Of a stretch of DNA of 64,000 nt, positions 8,413 to 16,062 are shown in pieces (positions within the stretch are counted from its first letter, which is position 1; every line of letters starts with the position of its first letter). Source of the stretch: Halobellus captivus (GTDB taxonomy: Archaea > Halobacteriota > Halobacteria > Halobacteriales > Haloferacaceae); assembly GCF_007655485.1 (NCBI RefSeq), contig NZ_VJXQ01000002.1, positions 195,802-259,801 on the forward strand. Reading direction: 5' to 3'. The notes beneath the pieces are model-generated. The model did not search any database. It was given only the letters and a program-made list of their open reading frames with translations, and was not told where the DNA came from. Made by a program: the position numbers and the translations under genes.

Positions 8413-9399
8413 TCACCGCTTCCGATCTGTCGCTGACTCGTCCCGTCCGAGGTTGTTCCACGACCCCGCCGAAAGCGGCGCGTCGAACCGATCGGTCCGG
8501 AGTAGTCCGAGACCGAACAGCGCCGCGAACGCGACGGGGATCCAGTTGCCGAACCACGCGTTGATACCGCCCCAGAGAATGACGAACGAGATCAGATCGT
8601 CCAGCAGAAACTCGCAGTCGTCGAGCCGCGCGAGGAGCGCGCGTCGGTCGTAACCCCAGTCGATGGCGACGACGGCGACCGCGGCAGAGAGCACCCACCC
8701 GGCGTAGTTCGACAGCGGGACGCCGTAGAACGCGCCGCCCTTCGGGTACACCCAGAAGCCGAGCGCGACCGCACCGGGGTCGAGGACGACGTCCATCGCC
8801 AGCACCGCCGCGATCACCGCGAGGAGACGGACGCCCGTCCGGGCGGCGCGATCACCCAAGAGCAGCAGACAGAGCAGATACGAGTTCATCACGAGCGGGA
8901 TGAAAAAGACCGGCAGGCCGAGCGGAACCCCGCCGACGATCGGCCCGAGGTCGACGCCGTAGAAGAACTCGCCGTAGGGAACGCCGGTGTGAACGCCAAG
9001 GTACTCGATCCCGTAAGCGTACAGCGTCAATGCGCCGACGCCCGCGGCCGCGCGCCGGTCGGTGATCGGGAGAAGGCCGACGACGAGCGGCGAGCGCATC
9101 ACGAGCGTCCCGAGCAGGATCAGCAGGCCGTTGAACGCGAGCGGCTCGGGGAGCGCTCCCTCGGCGCTGGCGAGCAGGAGGACGATCCCGTTCAGCGGGA
9201 AGAACACCGAGATGGTAAAGCGGTTCTCCCTGACCAGTTCCTCCAGTCGGGCCTCCCACTCCGCGCGGGTGCTCGGAAGTCGATCCGAGCGCGACTCGCT
9301 GGCCATCGAATCAGGCGTAGACGAGACTCCGGAAGAGTCAGATGTAGACGAATCTCCCGAAGAGTCAGGCATAGACGAGCCTCCGGAGGAGTCAGGCAT
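8413..9399 (-). CDS. cruF: bisanhydrobacterioruberin hydratase CruF
   Basis: Integral membrane carotenoid hydratase (CruF, carotenoid biosynthesis family) that adds water to the C50 ends to make bacterioruberin in haloarchaea. It has about seven or eight hydrophobic segments, with the family-like stretches YAYGIEYLGVHTGVPYGEF, LGPIVGGVPLGLPVFFIPLVM and MDVVLDPGAVALGFW. The N-terminus is odd: residues 1-36 are Ser/Asp/Gly/Pro repeats of nine residues produced by a 27-bp tandem repeat. ATG at 9399 overlaps the lyeJ stop by 8 nt; an alternative, repeat-free start is the ATG at 9306 (MASESRSD). The second is closer to a compact enzyme, so the start is uncertain. Confidence 0.88.
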   Translation of the reverse strand: MPDSSGGSSMPDSSGDSSTSDSSGVSSTPDSMASESRSDRLPSTRAEWEARLEELVRENRFTISVFFPLNGIVLLLASAEGALPEPLAFNGLLILLGTLVMRSPLVVGLLPITDRRAAAGVGALTLYAYGIEYLGVHTGVPYGEFFYGVDLGPIVGGVPLGLPVFFIPLVMNSYLLCLLLLGDRAARTGVRLLAVIAAVLAMDVVLDPGAVALGFWVYPKGGAFYGVPLSNYAGWVLSAAVAVVAIDWGYDRRALLARLDDCEFLLDDLISFVILWGGINAWFGNWIPVAFAALFGLGLLRTDRFDAPLSAGSWNNLGRDESATDRKR

Positions 9400-9418
9400 A
9401 GACGAGCCTCCAGAGCCC
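9311..9418. repeat. four 27-bp tandem repeats across the lyeJ/cruF junction
   Basis: Units start at 9311, 9338, 9365 and 9392, exactly 27 bp apart; the two nearest lyeJ are almost identical and the others have diverged. Each unit derives from the lyeJ 3' end plus the overlapping cruF start, so the 9365 copy again carries a lyeJ-like stop and a cruF-like ATG. In cruF they encode nine-residue Ser-rich repeats. Confidence 0.9.
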
Positions 9419-10255
9419 GCCGAGCGTCAGGACCGTACCGACGGCCGTGTTCACGATCGGATACCACCAGTAGGCGCGCTCGACGTCGACGTTCGAGCGA
9501 TAGATCACGAAGACGAGCGCCGGGTAGGCGACGAGCAACAGGCCGATCCTGACGTCGACCAGCGCGAAGGTGACCGCGGCGGCGAGCCAGCAGCCGAGAC
9601 AGTACGCGAGCGTTCGCCGCTCGCCGAGGAACGTCGCGGTCGTGCGTATTCCGACCTCCGTGTCGGGTTCGATATCGGGGATGGCCGAGAACGTGTGCAT
9701 CCCCATCGTCCAGAGCCACGCGCCCGCGAGAGCCGCGAGCGGCGGATGGGCCCCCGCGACCGCCGCGTAGGCGGCCGCGCCCGGGAGGATGTACAGCCCG
9801 TTCGAGACCGAATCCAGAACCGGCGTCGTCTTGAAGCGTAGCGGCGGCGCGGAGTACTGCAGTCCGAGGAAGAAGAAGCCGACGAGGTACGGCCACGCCA
9901 CGAGCGGAGCGACCCCGAACACCGCCACGCCCAGCACCGCCGACGCAGCGATGAGAACCGCGATACTGGGATCGCCACGCCAGCGAGCCTCCCGCTCGGT
10001 TTTCTTGGGGTTGTCGGCGTCGACGTCGGCGTCGAAGACGTCGTTGACGCCGTAGAGAAAGACGTTCGCCGGGAGGAGAAAGTACGCGAACAGGACGAGC
10101 GTCACCGGCGCGAACAGGTCGGCCGTCGTCTCCGCGCCGAAGGTCGCACCGACCGCGACGGGTCCCGCAAGGTAGAGCCAAAAGCGCGGCCGCGATAGCG
10201 TCAAGAGATACCGAAGGCGTCCGGTGATTCCCCCGGTTCGAGCGTGCGTAGCCAT
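9392..10255 (-). CDS. lyeJ: lycopene elongase/1,2-hydratase LyeJ (UbiA-family prenyltransferase)
   Basis: Adds C5 prenyl units (and water) to lycopene ends on the way to C50 bacterioruberin; belongs to the UbiA membrane prenyltransferase superfamily. The 287 residues have about nine hydrophobic helices. The first Asp-rich motif is NDVFDADVDADNPKK, matching the UbiA NDxxDxxxD diphosphate-Mg site, and the second is DIEPDTEVGIRTTATFLG. It lies 4 bp after crtD and its stop overlaps cruF, so crtD-lyeJ-cruF form one operon, the known haloarchaeal bacterioruberin set. Confidence 0.94.
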   Translation of the reverse strand: MATHARTGGITGRLRYLLTLSRPRFWLYLAGPVAVGATFGAETTADLFAPVTLVLFAYFLLPANVFLYGVNDVFDADVDADNPKKTEREARWRGDPSIAVLIAASAVLGVAVFGVAPLVAWPYLVGFFFLGLQYSAPPLRFKTTPVLDSVSNGLYILPGAAAYAAVAGAHPPLAALAGAWLWTMGMHTFSAIPDIEPDTEVGIRTTATFLGERRTLAYCLGCWLAAAVTFALVDVRIGLLLVAYPALVFVIYRSNVDVERAYWWYPIVNTAVGTVLTLGGLWRLVYA

Positions 10256-10259
10256 TCGC

Positions 10260-11783
10260 TCAGCCCGCCCGTTCGATCATCGCCTCGGCGGTCAACTGGC
10301 CGCTGATGAGACACATCGGCACGCCGATGCCGGGCGTCGTGAACGACCCGGTGAAGTAGAGGCCGTCGACCGCTGAAGACCGGTGCGGCGGCCGGAACAG
10401 CGCGGTCTGTCTGAGCGTGTGCGCGAGACCGAGAGCGGTGCCGTTCGTGCTGTTGTACCGCTCGGAGAAGTCGTTCACGCAGAATGATTCCTCGACGACG
10501 ATCCGATCGCGGAGGGCCACGCCGGTGTTCTCCTCGATGTCGTCCAGCACGAGGTCGCGGAACTCCGCCCGCAGTTCGGGCGTGTCCTCCAACCCCGCCG
10601 CGATCGGGACGAGCGCGAAGAGGTTCGAGTGGCCCTCGGGAGCGACGCTGTCGTCGGTTTCGGAGGGGACACAGAGGTAGTACGCCGGGTCCTCCGGCCA
10701 CGCCGGATCGTCGAAGATCCGATCGAAGTGCTCGTCCCAGTCGGTCGGCAGCACGAGCGTGTGGTGTTCGAGCGGATCGACGTCGCCCTCGACGCCGAGA
10801 TACAGGAGGAACGCGGAGGGCGCGTACGTTCTGGAATCCCAGTAGTCGGCGTCGTACTGGCGGTTTTCGGGGGGGAGCAACTCCATTTCGGTGTGTCGGT
10901 AGTCGGCGTCGCTGACGACGTAGTCGGGATAGAACTCCTCGCCGCTCCCGGGTCGACCGTCGTTACGCTCGGTCCGAACGACGAACGCGCCCTGGTGACC
11001 TCGAATCTCGGTGACCGGCGCGTCGGTTCGGAAGTCGACGCCGAGTTCCTCGCCTAGGGAGACGATACCGTCGACGACACCACCGAGGCCGTTCTCGGGG
11101 TAGTAGACGCCCATATTGAAATCGACGTGGCTCATCAGGTTGTACAGCGCGGGGGTGTTCGTCGGTGCCCCCCCGAGAAACACCAGCGTGTACTGCATTA
11201 TCTGCTGAAGCTTCGGATGGTCGAAGTACTTCTCGACGTGGCGCTGCATCGACCCGATCAGGGAGAGTCCGCGGGCGTTCTTCGCGACGTCCCAATCGAG
11301 GAAGTCTCGGACCGACGTCCGGTCCTCGTAGACGAAGTGCTCCATCCCGACCTCGTAGTTCGTCTTCGACTTTTCGAGGTAGTCGTCGAAACGCTCGCCC
11401 GCGCCGGGTTCGTATGACTCGAAGACCCGTCGATTCTGTTCGAGGTCCGGCACCATATCCACGCGGTCGCCGTCTTTGAAGAAGATCCGGTAGTGCGGGT
11501 CCAGTCGCGTGAGATCGTAGTAGTCGGCGGGCTCGTGATCGAAGTGGGCGAAGAAGCGCTCGAATACGTCGGGCATCAGATACCACGAGGGTCCCATATC
11601 GAAGCGGAACCCGTCGACTTCCAATCGGCTCGCTCGTCCGCCGAGTTGCCCGTTCTTCTCCAACAGCGTCACGTCCGCACCCGCACCGGAGAGATAACAG
11701 GCCGTCGAGAGGCCGCCGAAACCGCCACCGACGACGACGACGTCCGCGCCGTCGAGCGAGCGGGAGTCCGAAATCGCGTCCAT
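10260..11783 (-). CDS. crtD: carotenoid 3,4-desaturase / phytoene desaturase-family flavoprotein
   Basis: FAD-dependent CrtI-type carotenoid desaturase of 507 residues. The N-terminal dinucleotide fold VVVVGGGFGGLSTACYL with VTLLEKNGQLGGRA, and the C-terminal GLYFTGSFTTPGIGVPMCLISG segment, are family hallmarks. In haloarchaea the copy joined to lyeJ and cruF is the CrtD that makes the 3,4 double bonds of bisanhydrobacterioruberin; the general phytoene desaturase CrtI is closely related, so the substrate is inferred from context. A TATA-like tttata lies at 11804-11813 on the minus strand, about 27 nt before the ATG, indicating a leaderless operon promoter. Confidence 0.9.
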   Translation of the reverse strand: MDAISDSRSLDGADVVVVGGGFGGLSTACYLSGAGADVTLLEKNGQLGGRASRLEVDGFRFDMGPSWYLMPDVFERFFAHFDHEPADYYDLTRLDPHYRIFFKDGDRVDMVPDLEQNRRVFESYEPGAGERFDDYLEKSKTNYEVGMEHFVYEDRTSVRDFLDWDVAKNARGLSLIGSMQRHVEKYFDHPKLQQIMQYTLVFLGGAPTNTPALYNLMSHVDFNMGVYYPENGLGGVVDGIVSLGEELGVDFRTDAPVTEIRGHQGAFVVRTERNDGRPGSGEEFYPDYVVSDADYRHTEMELLPPENRQYDADYWDSRTYAPSAFLLYLGVEGDVDPLEHHTLVLPTDWDEHFDRIFDDPAWPEDPAYYLCVPSETDDSVAPEGHSNLFALVPIAAGLEDTPELRAEFRDLVLDDIEENTGVALRDRIVVEESFCVNDFSERYNSTNGTALGLAHTLRQTALFRPPHRSSAVDGLYFTGSFTTPGIGVPMCLISGQLTAEAMIERAG

Positions 11784-11950
11784 AGCCCAACAGTGGAGCG
11801 TAGTGGGTATAAATCGGCTGGCCGGATCGCCTCACGAAACGGGTAGGATGGTCACGGAGCGGTAAGTGGATCACGAAGCGGACGAACCGAAGCGGCGATT
11901 TCGTCCGCGAGAACGTGAGTGTTATTAATTTCGGGATCCGAGTTCATATC

Positions 11951-12781
11951 GTGACTCGAATCTCTCGTCTCGGCGTCGTCGCGACACTGGTACTCGCCGC
12001 GCTGTCGGTGTTCGCGATCGTCACCGGGACGACCGGGGCCGGAAAACTCGTCGGCATCTCGTGGGTCGCGTTCCTGGCGATGGCCGTGGCAGCCCCGCTG
12101 GGGGCGAAGACCGGCGGCGAAAGCGCCGGTGCGCTGGTGTGGGGATACGGCCTCGCAGCGGGGGCGATGGTGACGAGCGCGGCGGTCTTCCTGGTCCCGC
12201 AGGCGATCGGCCAGCACCCCCGGTGGGGCGGTTTCGGCGTCGCGTTCGGCCTGCTCGCGGGCTTCGCCTCGCACACGATCGGCCACCGGCTCGCCCATAT
12301 GGATCTCCCGATGGACCGGACCGTCGCGGAGTTGACCGCGCACGCCTTCTCGGCGGGAGCGATCATCGGGATCATCTACGGAAATATGCCGGAACTCGGG
12401 CCGCTGCTCGGCCTCGCGATCGTCTCGCACAAGGGCCCCGCCGGATACGCCGCGGCGCGCCGCCTCGCGAACACCGGGCGCGACCCGTCGGTGTTGCTAC
12501 TCCCGGCGACCGGCGTCGGCGTCGCGGGCCTCCTCTCGTCGATGGTCGCCCTTCCGGCGGCCGGACCGGTACGCGGCCTCGTGTTCGGCTTCGCCGCCGG
12601 GGTCTTCCTCCACGTCGCGATGGACTTCCTGCCCCGCTGTGAGATCGGGAGCGAGATTCACGACCTGCTTTCGGTCTCCGGCGACGCCCACGCGCTTCTC
12701 GATCGACTGCGCATCCACGCGGTGGTCTCAACCTCGATCGGCGGGCTGGTCGTCTTACTCGCGTGGCTCCTCGTCGCCTGA
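11951..12781 (+). CDS. ZIP-family-like metal transporter
   Basis: Polytopic membrane protein, about 276 residues from the GTG at 11951, with eight hydrophobic segments. Helices with HTIGHRLAHMD, LTAHAFSAGAIIGIIYG and LAIVSHKGPAGYAAARR resemble ZIP transmembrane helices 4 and 5, whose His and Glu residues bind divalent metal; a further FLHVAMDFLPRCEIGSE lies near the C-terminus. Metal uptake is the likely role but the metal is unknown, and the usual HxxxE of helix 5 is not clearly kept. The TATA-like ttattaat at about 11922 is 27 nt before the GTG, which favours it over the upstream in-frame ATG at 11915. Confidence 0.65.
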   Translation: MTRISRLGVVATLVLAALSVFAIVTGTTGAGKLVGISWVAFLAMAVAAPLGAKTGGESAGALVWGYGLAAGAMVTSAAVFLVPQAIGQHPRWGGFGVAFGLLAGFASHTIGHRLAHMDLPMDRTVAELTAHAFSAGAIIGIIYGNMPELGPLLGLAIVSHKGPAGYAAARRLANTGRDPSVLLLPATGVGVAGLLSSMVALPAAGPVRGLVFGFAAGVFLHVAMDFLPRCEIGSEIHDLLSVSGDAHALLDRLRIHAVVSTSIGGLVVLLAWLLVA

Positions 12782-12851
12782 GGGCTGTCAGCGTCGATAA
12801 AGTCGTCCTCGACACCCACGTACGCGGTGTTGACGATACCGCGGGAACTCC

Positions 12852-12911
12852 GAACAACGAGTCAGGGGGTGTCCAAACAACGAATCAGAAAGCGTCCAAA
12901 CAACGAGTCAG
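12852..12911. repeat. three 23-bp direct repeats directly upstream of a TATA box
   Basis: A 14-base core (aaacaacgagtcag with one or two changes) occurs at 12852, 12875 and 12898, exactly 23 bp apart. The last copy ends five bases before the TATA-like catatactt (about 12916-12924) of the next gene. The period of about two helical turns and the position suggest an activator or repressor array. Confidence 0.8.
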
Positions 12912-12950
12912 CGAGCATATACTTTTCTCCGGACGCGCCGTACTCGGTGT

Positions 12951-13307
12951 ATGAACGTTCGTGAGGTCGGATCGGCGGCGCTCGCGGGTCTCGCAGCGTC
13001 CGTAGCGGCGTTCGTCGCAGTCACGGAGATCCTGTCGTCGACTGTGGAATTCTCGGTGTTTCTCGGGCTTCCGGCGGGTGTCTTCGTCGGCGTCGTCGCG
13101 GCCGCGGTGGTCCTGCTCAGCTACCGGGGCCGATCGCCGACGCTCGCGAGGGCGCTCGTCGGGTTCGCGGTCGCGTTCCTCGTCGGGTTCGCCGCACTCG
13201 TGCTCGGCACTGGATTCGGCGTCATCGCGGCACTCGTCGTCGGCGTCGTCGCTGGCGTGATCGGTGCGCTAGCCGTCTTCGTGCGAGCGTGGAGCGTATC
13301 GTCGTGA
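12951..13307 (+). CDS. small four-helix membrane protein
   Basis: A 118-residue hydrophobic protein with four predicted transmembrane helices (about 8-30, 36-56, 64-84, 88-110) separated by a short basic loop YRGRSPTLAR. It is rich in Ala, Val and Gly and has no Cys or obvious catalytic motif. The TATA-like box at 12916-12924 places the transcript start within a few bases of the ATG. No family with known function is recognised. The three direct repeats upstream suggest dedicated regulation. Confidence 0.7.
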   Translation: MNVREVGSAALAGLAASVAAFVAVTEILSSTVEFSVFLGLPAGVFVGVVAAAVVLLSYRGRSPTLARALVGFAVAFLVGFAALVLGTGFGVIAALVVGVVAGVIGALAVFVRAWSVSS

Positions 13308-13335
13308 AAAACAGTGAAAACCGAAAGGACGGCGA

Positions 13336-13890
13336 TTAGCCGAGGATGTAGCGCATCCACGGGTACCGCTCGATCAGCGGTTCGCCGCCGACGTCGTACT
13401 GCTCGATGTAGGCGTCGAGGCCCAGGATCCGCCCGGCACCGAAGGCGGCAACCGAGAGGAACACGAGCATATACGCGAAGTCGCCGTTGATGTAGCCGTG
13501 GGAGATGTCCCAGTTCCCCAGGTAGAACAGGAGCATCATAAACGCGCCCCAGAACGCCGCGAGGCGTGAAAACGCCCCGACGATGAGTCCGAGGCCGATG
13601 AGGATCTCTCCCCACGGAACGGCCACGTTGACGAAGTCGACGAACCACGGCATCTGGCCCATCGCGGCGAACAGGTCCGCGGCCGGACTGCCGTTCGCCG
13701 CCGGGGCGTTCTGCAGATAGCCCGCGGCGCTGAAACTTCCGGAGAGGACCTTATCGAATCCGCTCTGGAAGAACGCCAGTCCCATCATCAGCCTGAGTGC
13801 GAGAATGAACCAGACGCTTAACGTGTGAAGCTTCCCCTCCGCCGTGAATCCGGCGAGCGTGCTCTTGAGTGTGATTTCTTGAGTAGACAT
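13336..13890 (-). CDS. DoxX-family membrane protein
   Basis: About 184 residues with four hydrophobic helices. RLMMGLAFFQSGFDKVLSG near residue 35 and VPWGEILIGLGLIVGAFSRLAAFWG are typical of the DoxX/thiosulfate:quinone oxidoreductase-related family. Members take part in redox or sulfur metabolism in some organisms, but the role of the haloarchaeal proteins is mostly unproven. I chose ATG 13890 (MSTQEITLK) over ATG 13899 because the TATA-like ttttataa at 13918-13927 is about 28-30 nt upstream. It converges with the preceding small membrane protein gene. Confidence 0.85.
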   Translation of the reverse strand: MSTQEITLKSTLAGFTAEGKLHTLSVWFILALRLMMGLAFFQSGFDKVLSGSFSAAGYLQNAPAANGSPAADLFAAMGQMPWFVDFVNVAVPWGEILIGLGLIVGAFSRLAAFWGAFMMLLFYLGNWDISHGYINGDFAYMLVFLSVAAFGAGRILGLDAYIEQYDVGGEPLIERYPWMRYILG

Positions 13891-14105
13891 AATGTACACC
13901 TAAGTGTCGAGTACGGGTTATAAAAAGTTGGGTGTGCGGTTACCAGTTGTTGACACTCATCGACGGTCGGGTGACGTTGACATCCGTCTGGACGTAATAC
14001 GAACGCCGGGGTGACGGAGCCACTGACTCTTAGCTGCGGTCCTCGGGGAGTACTCGGCCGATCATACGTACGCTTCCGTGACTCAGGAATGAGCGGCCTC
14101 TACGC

Positions 14106-15416
14106 TTAGGGGCCGAGATACCCCCACGCCTGGAGTCTGTCGCCGTCGCCCGCGGTCCACCGTTCTCCGATATCGTCGCGGTAGTACATATTCGGGATCA
14201 CGACGTCCTCGATGCGGGCGTAGCACCGCTCGCGGGCCTGCTGCATCGTCTCCCCCTTCCCGGTAACGACGAGCGGCATTCCGCTCTCGCCCGCCACGCG
14301 CCACTGTCCGTCGACGTTCTTCGTGTCTTCGAGGTGGATCCCTTCCCGACTGTCCGACTGAAACACGATAGCGGCGTTCCGGGAGTTCTCGTCGTACGTC
14401 TTCTCGTCGTCGAAGGGGAACGGCGGCAACACGACGCGAACACCGACCTGAAAGCCCCGGTGGACTTCGAGGTCGGGATCTGCCCCGCGAGCGAGATCGG
14501 AGAAAAACCGCCCGGTCGAGGACTCGATCGATTCCTCCTGAAGGGCGATCGTCGGGTAGCCGAACCGCGGGGTGAACTCAAGCGGGTAAATCCCGGTTTC
14601 GTTCACGATACAATTGATGTCGATACTTCCGACGTAGCCCTCCCCCGCAAGCCATTCTTCGAGGGTTCCGAGCGTCTCCTCGAACAGCTCGTTGCGACCC
14701 GCCCAGAACATCGATGTCCCCATCTCGCCTGTCGACGGCCCGATGTTTCCGGGAAACAGCTTCTTGTGCTCGAAGTTGAAATTCACCTGATCGATGAACC
14801 GCTCGCCGTTGAAGAACCCGCAGACGGCGATCTCGACGCCCTCGACCTTCCGCTGGAGTTGGAAGCCCTTCATACGGTGACCCCACGCCTTCTTGTAAGC
14901 GTTCAGCACGTCGACGACGTCGCTGCCGTCGTCCTCGTTACCGACGTACAGGAGGCGCTTGACGTTCTGCACCTCGCCGAGCGGTTTGATCACGTAGGGA
15001 GCGGGGTTCTCTCGGACGTGCTGGATTCCCGCGTCGAAGTCCCGGAACACGTGGTGCTCGATGGTATCGACGCCGTGCTCTTCGAGTACTTCCATCGCGT
15101 ATCCGCGGTCCTCTTCGAGTCGATCGGTGTTCGGCGTGCCGCCGACGACCGCCTTCCCCCGCTCGCGGAGTTCCCGCGCGAGGGCGCCGGTGCCGACGTC
15201 CGAGCCCACCCAGACGTCGTCGAAGACGATGACGTCGGCCCATTCGACCTCCGACTCCCAGTCGTCGGTCTTCGGAACGAACCCGTCCCCGATCTCTCGG
15301 TCGCTCTCGGCCTCGATGTAGTACTTCACGTCGTGGCCCTCGCGGTGGATCTGCCACGCGAGATCGGTGACGAGGGCGGCGTCGGCGGAGACGAACAGGA
15401 ACCGCTGTCGATCCAT
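14106..15416 (-). CDS. PurD-like ATP-grasp ligase
   Basis: A 436-residue protein related to phosphoribosylamine-glycine ligase. It begins with an N-terminal Rossmann-like domain (RFLFVSADAALVTDLAWQIHREGHDVKYY), then an ATP-grasp domain with PYVIKPLGEVQNVKRLLYVG and QRKVEGVEIAVCGFFNG, the Mg-binding NPLEFTPRFGYP-like stretch IYPLEFTPRFGYPT, and a C-terminal TMQQARERCYARI segment. These match the PurD layout, but it differs from canonical PurD, so its substrate may not be phosphoribosylamine and glycine. The ATG at 15416 is the first that gives the domain start. It does not sit with other pur genes. Confidence 0.7.
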   Translation of the reverse strand: MDRQRFLFVSADAALVTDLAWQIHREGHDVKYYIEAESDREIGDGFVPKTDDWESEVEWADVIVFDDVWVGSDVGTGALARELRERGKAVVGGTPNTDRLEEDRGYAMEVLEEHGVDTIEHHVFRDFDAGIQHVRENPAPYVIKPLGEVQNVKRLLYVGNEDDGSDVVDVLNAYKKAWGHRMKGFQLQRKVEGVEIAVCGFFNGERFIDQVNFNFEHKKLFPGNIGPSTGEMGTSMFWAGRNELFEETLGTLEEWLAGEGYVGSIDINCIVNETGIYPLEFTPRFGYPTIALQEESIESSTGRFFSDLARGADPDLEVHRGFQVGVRVVLPPFPFDDEKTYDENSRNAAIVFQSDSREGIHLEDTKNVDGQWRVAGESGMPLVVTGKGETMQQARERCYARIEDVVIPNMYYRDDIGERWTAGDGDRLQAWGYLGP

Positions 15417-15540
15417 ACGTTCGATTCGACCAGGAGTGACTTGAGTGTGCCAGTGGCTCGCGACTGAAGTCGAGGGCGTCCACCTCGCATAGCACCGACA
15501 CCCGTGGGTCGGTGTCGGGCTCGGGAGTGGTGGATTTTTG

Positions 15541-15569
15541 GTCATACCACGCGGTAGCTATGGTATGAC
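15541..15569. promoter_or_regulatory. 9-bp inverted repeat covering the uspA start codon
   Basis: Perfect arms gtcatacca (15541-15549) and tggtatgac (15561-15569) are 11 bp apart. The right arm contains the ATG at 15565. As the predicted transcript start is close to the ATG, this is more likely a DNA operator over the start site than an RNA hairpin. Confidence 0.5.
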
Positions 15570-15969
15570 TACGTACGTACTCGCGACGAACCACGTCGAC
15601 ACGAGCGCCCGACTCTGCGATTACCTCGTCGAACGGATCTCCGGCAGCGACGAGATCCACGCGGTGAACTCCCACCGCGGCGGCGAGGAGACCGACGCGG
15701 TGGACGTCCGCGACGGCGAGGAGGCGCTCAACGTCGTCTCATCGCGACTGGGTGCGATCGCGACGGTGGAGACCCACCAGTACGTTCGCGGTAACGATCC
15801 GTACAAGGACGTCCTCGATCAGGCCGAGCGGGTCGACGCCGACGAGATCGCCCTCGGCATCCGAAAGCGGAACCCGACCGCGAAGGTCGTCTTTGGCAGC
15901 ACCGCCCAGCGGATCCTCCTTCACTCGACGCGGCCGATGATCGTCGTTCCGCTCGAAGACGCCGAGTGA
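15565..15969 (+). CDS. universal stress protein, UspA family
   Basis: A 134-residue single UspA domain: strand TYVLATNHVD at the N-terminus, an ADEIALGIRKRNPTAKVVFGSTAQRILLHSTRPMIVVP block at the C-terminus, in which GSTAQRILLHS corresponds to the G-2x-G-9x-G(S/T) nucleotide-binding loop in altered form. The ATG at 15565 is preceded by a T-rich ggattttt at about 15533 as TATA element. It is monocistronic and convergent with the TIGR00300 gene. Confidence 0.85.
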   Translation: MTTYVLATNHVDTSARLCDYLVERISGSDEIHAVNSHRGGEETDAVDVRDGEEALNVVSSRLGAIATVETHQYVRGNDPYKDVLDQAERVDADEIALGIRKRNPTAKVVFGSTAQRILLHSTRPMIVVPLEDAE

Positions 15970-15992
15970 CCAATTCGGTCGAGCGACGAGTT

Positions 15993-16034
15993 CGAGTGAC
16001 CGGGTGAGCAAGCCGAGTGACCGGGTGAGCAAGC
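15993..16034. repeat. two 21-bp perfect tandem repeats
   Basis: Two identical 21-bp units start at 15993 and 16014, with partial echoes on both sides (gagtgac, gagcgac). They lie between the convergent uspA and TIGR00300 genes, so a promoter role is unlikely. Confidence 0.8.
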
Positions 16035-16062
16035 CGAGTGAGCGAGGCGAGCGACCGCCGAC

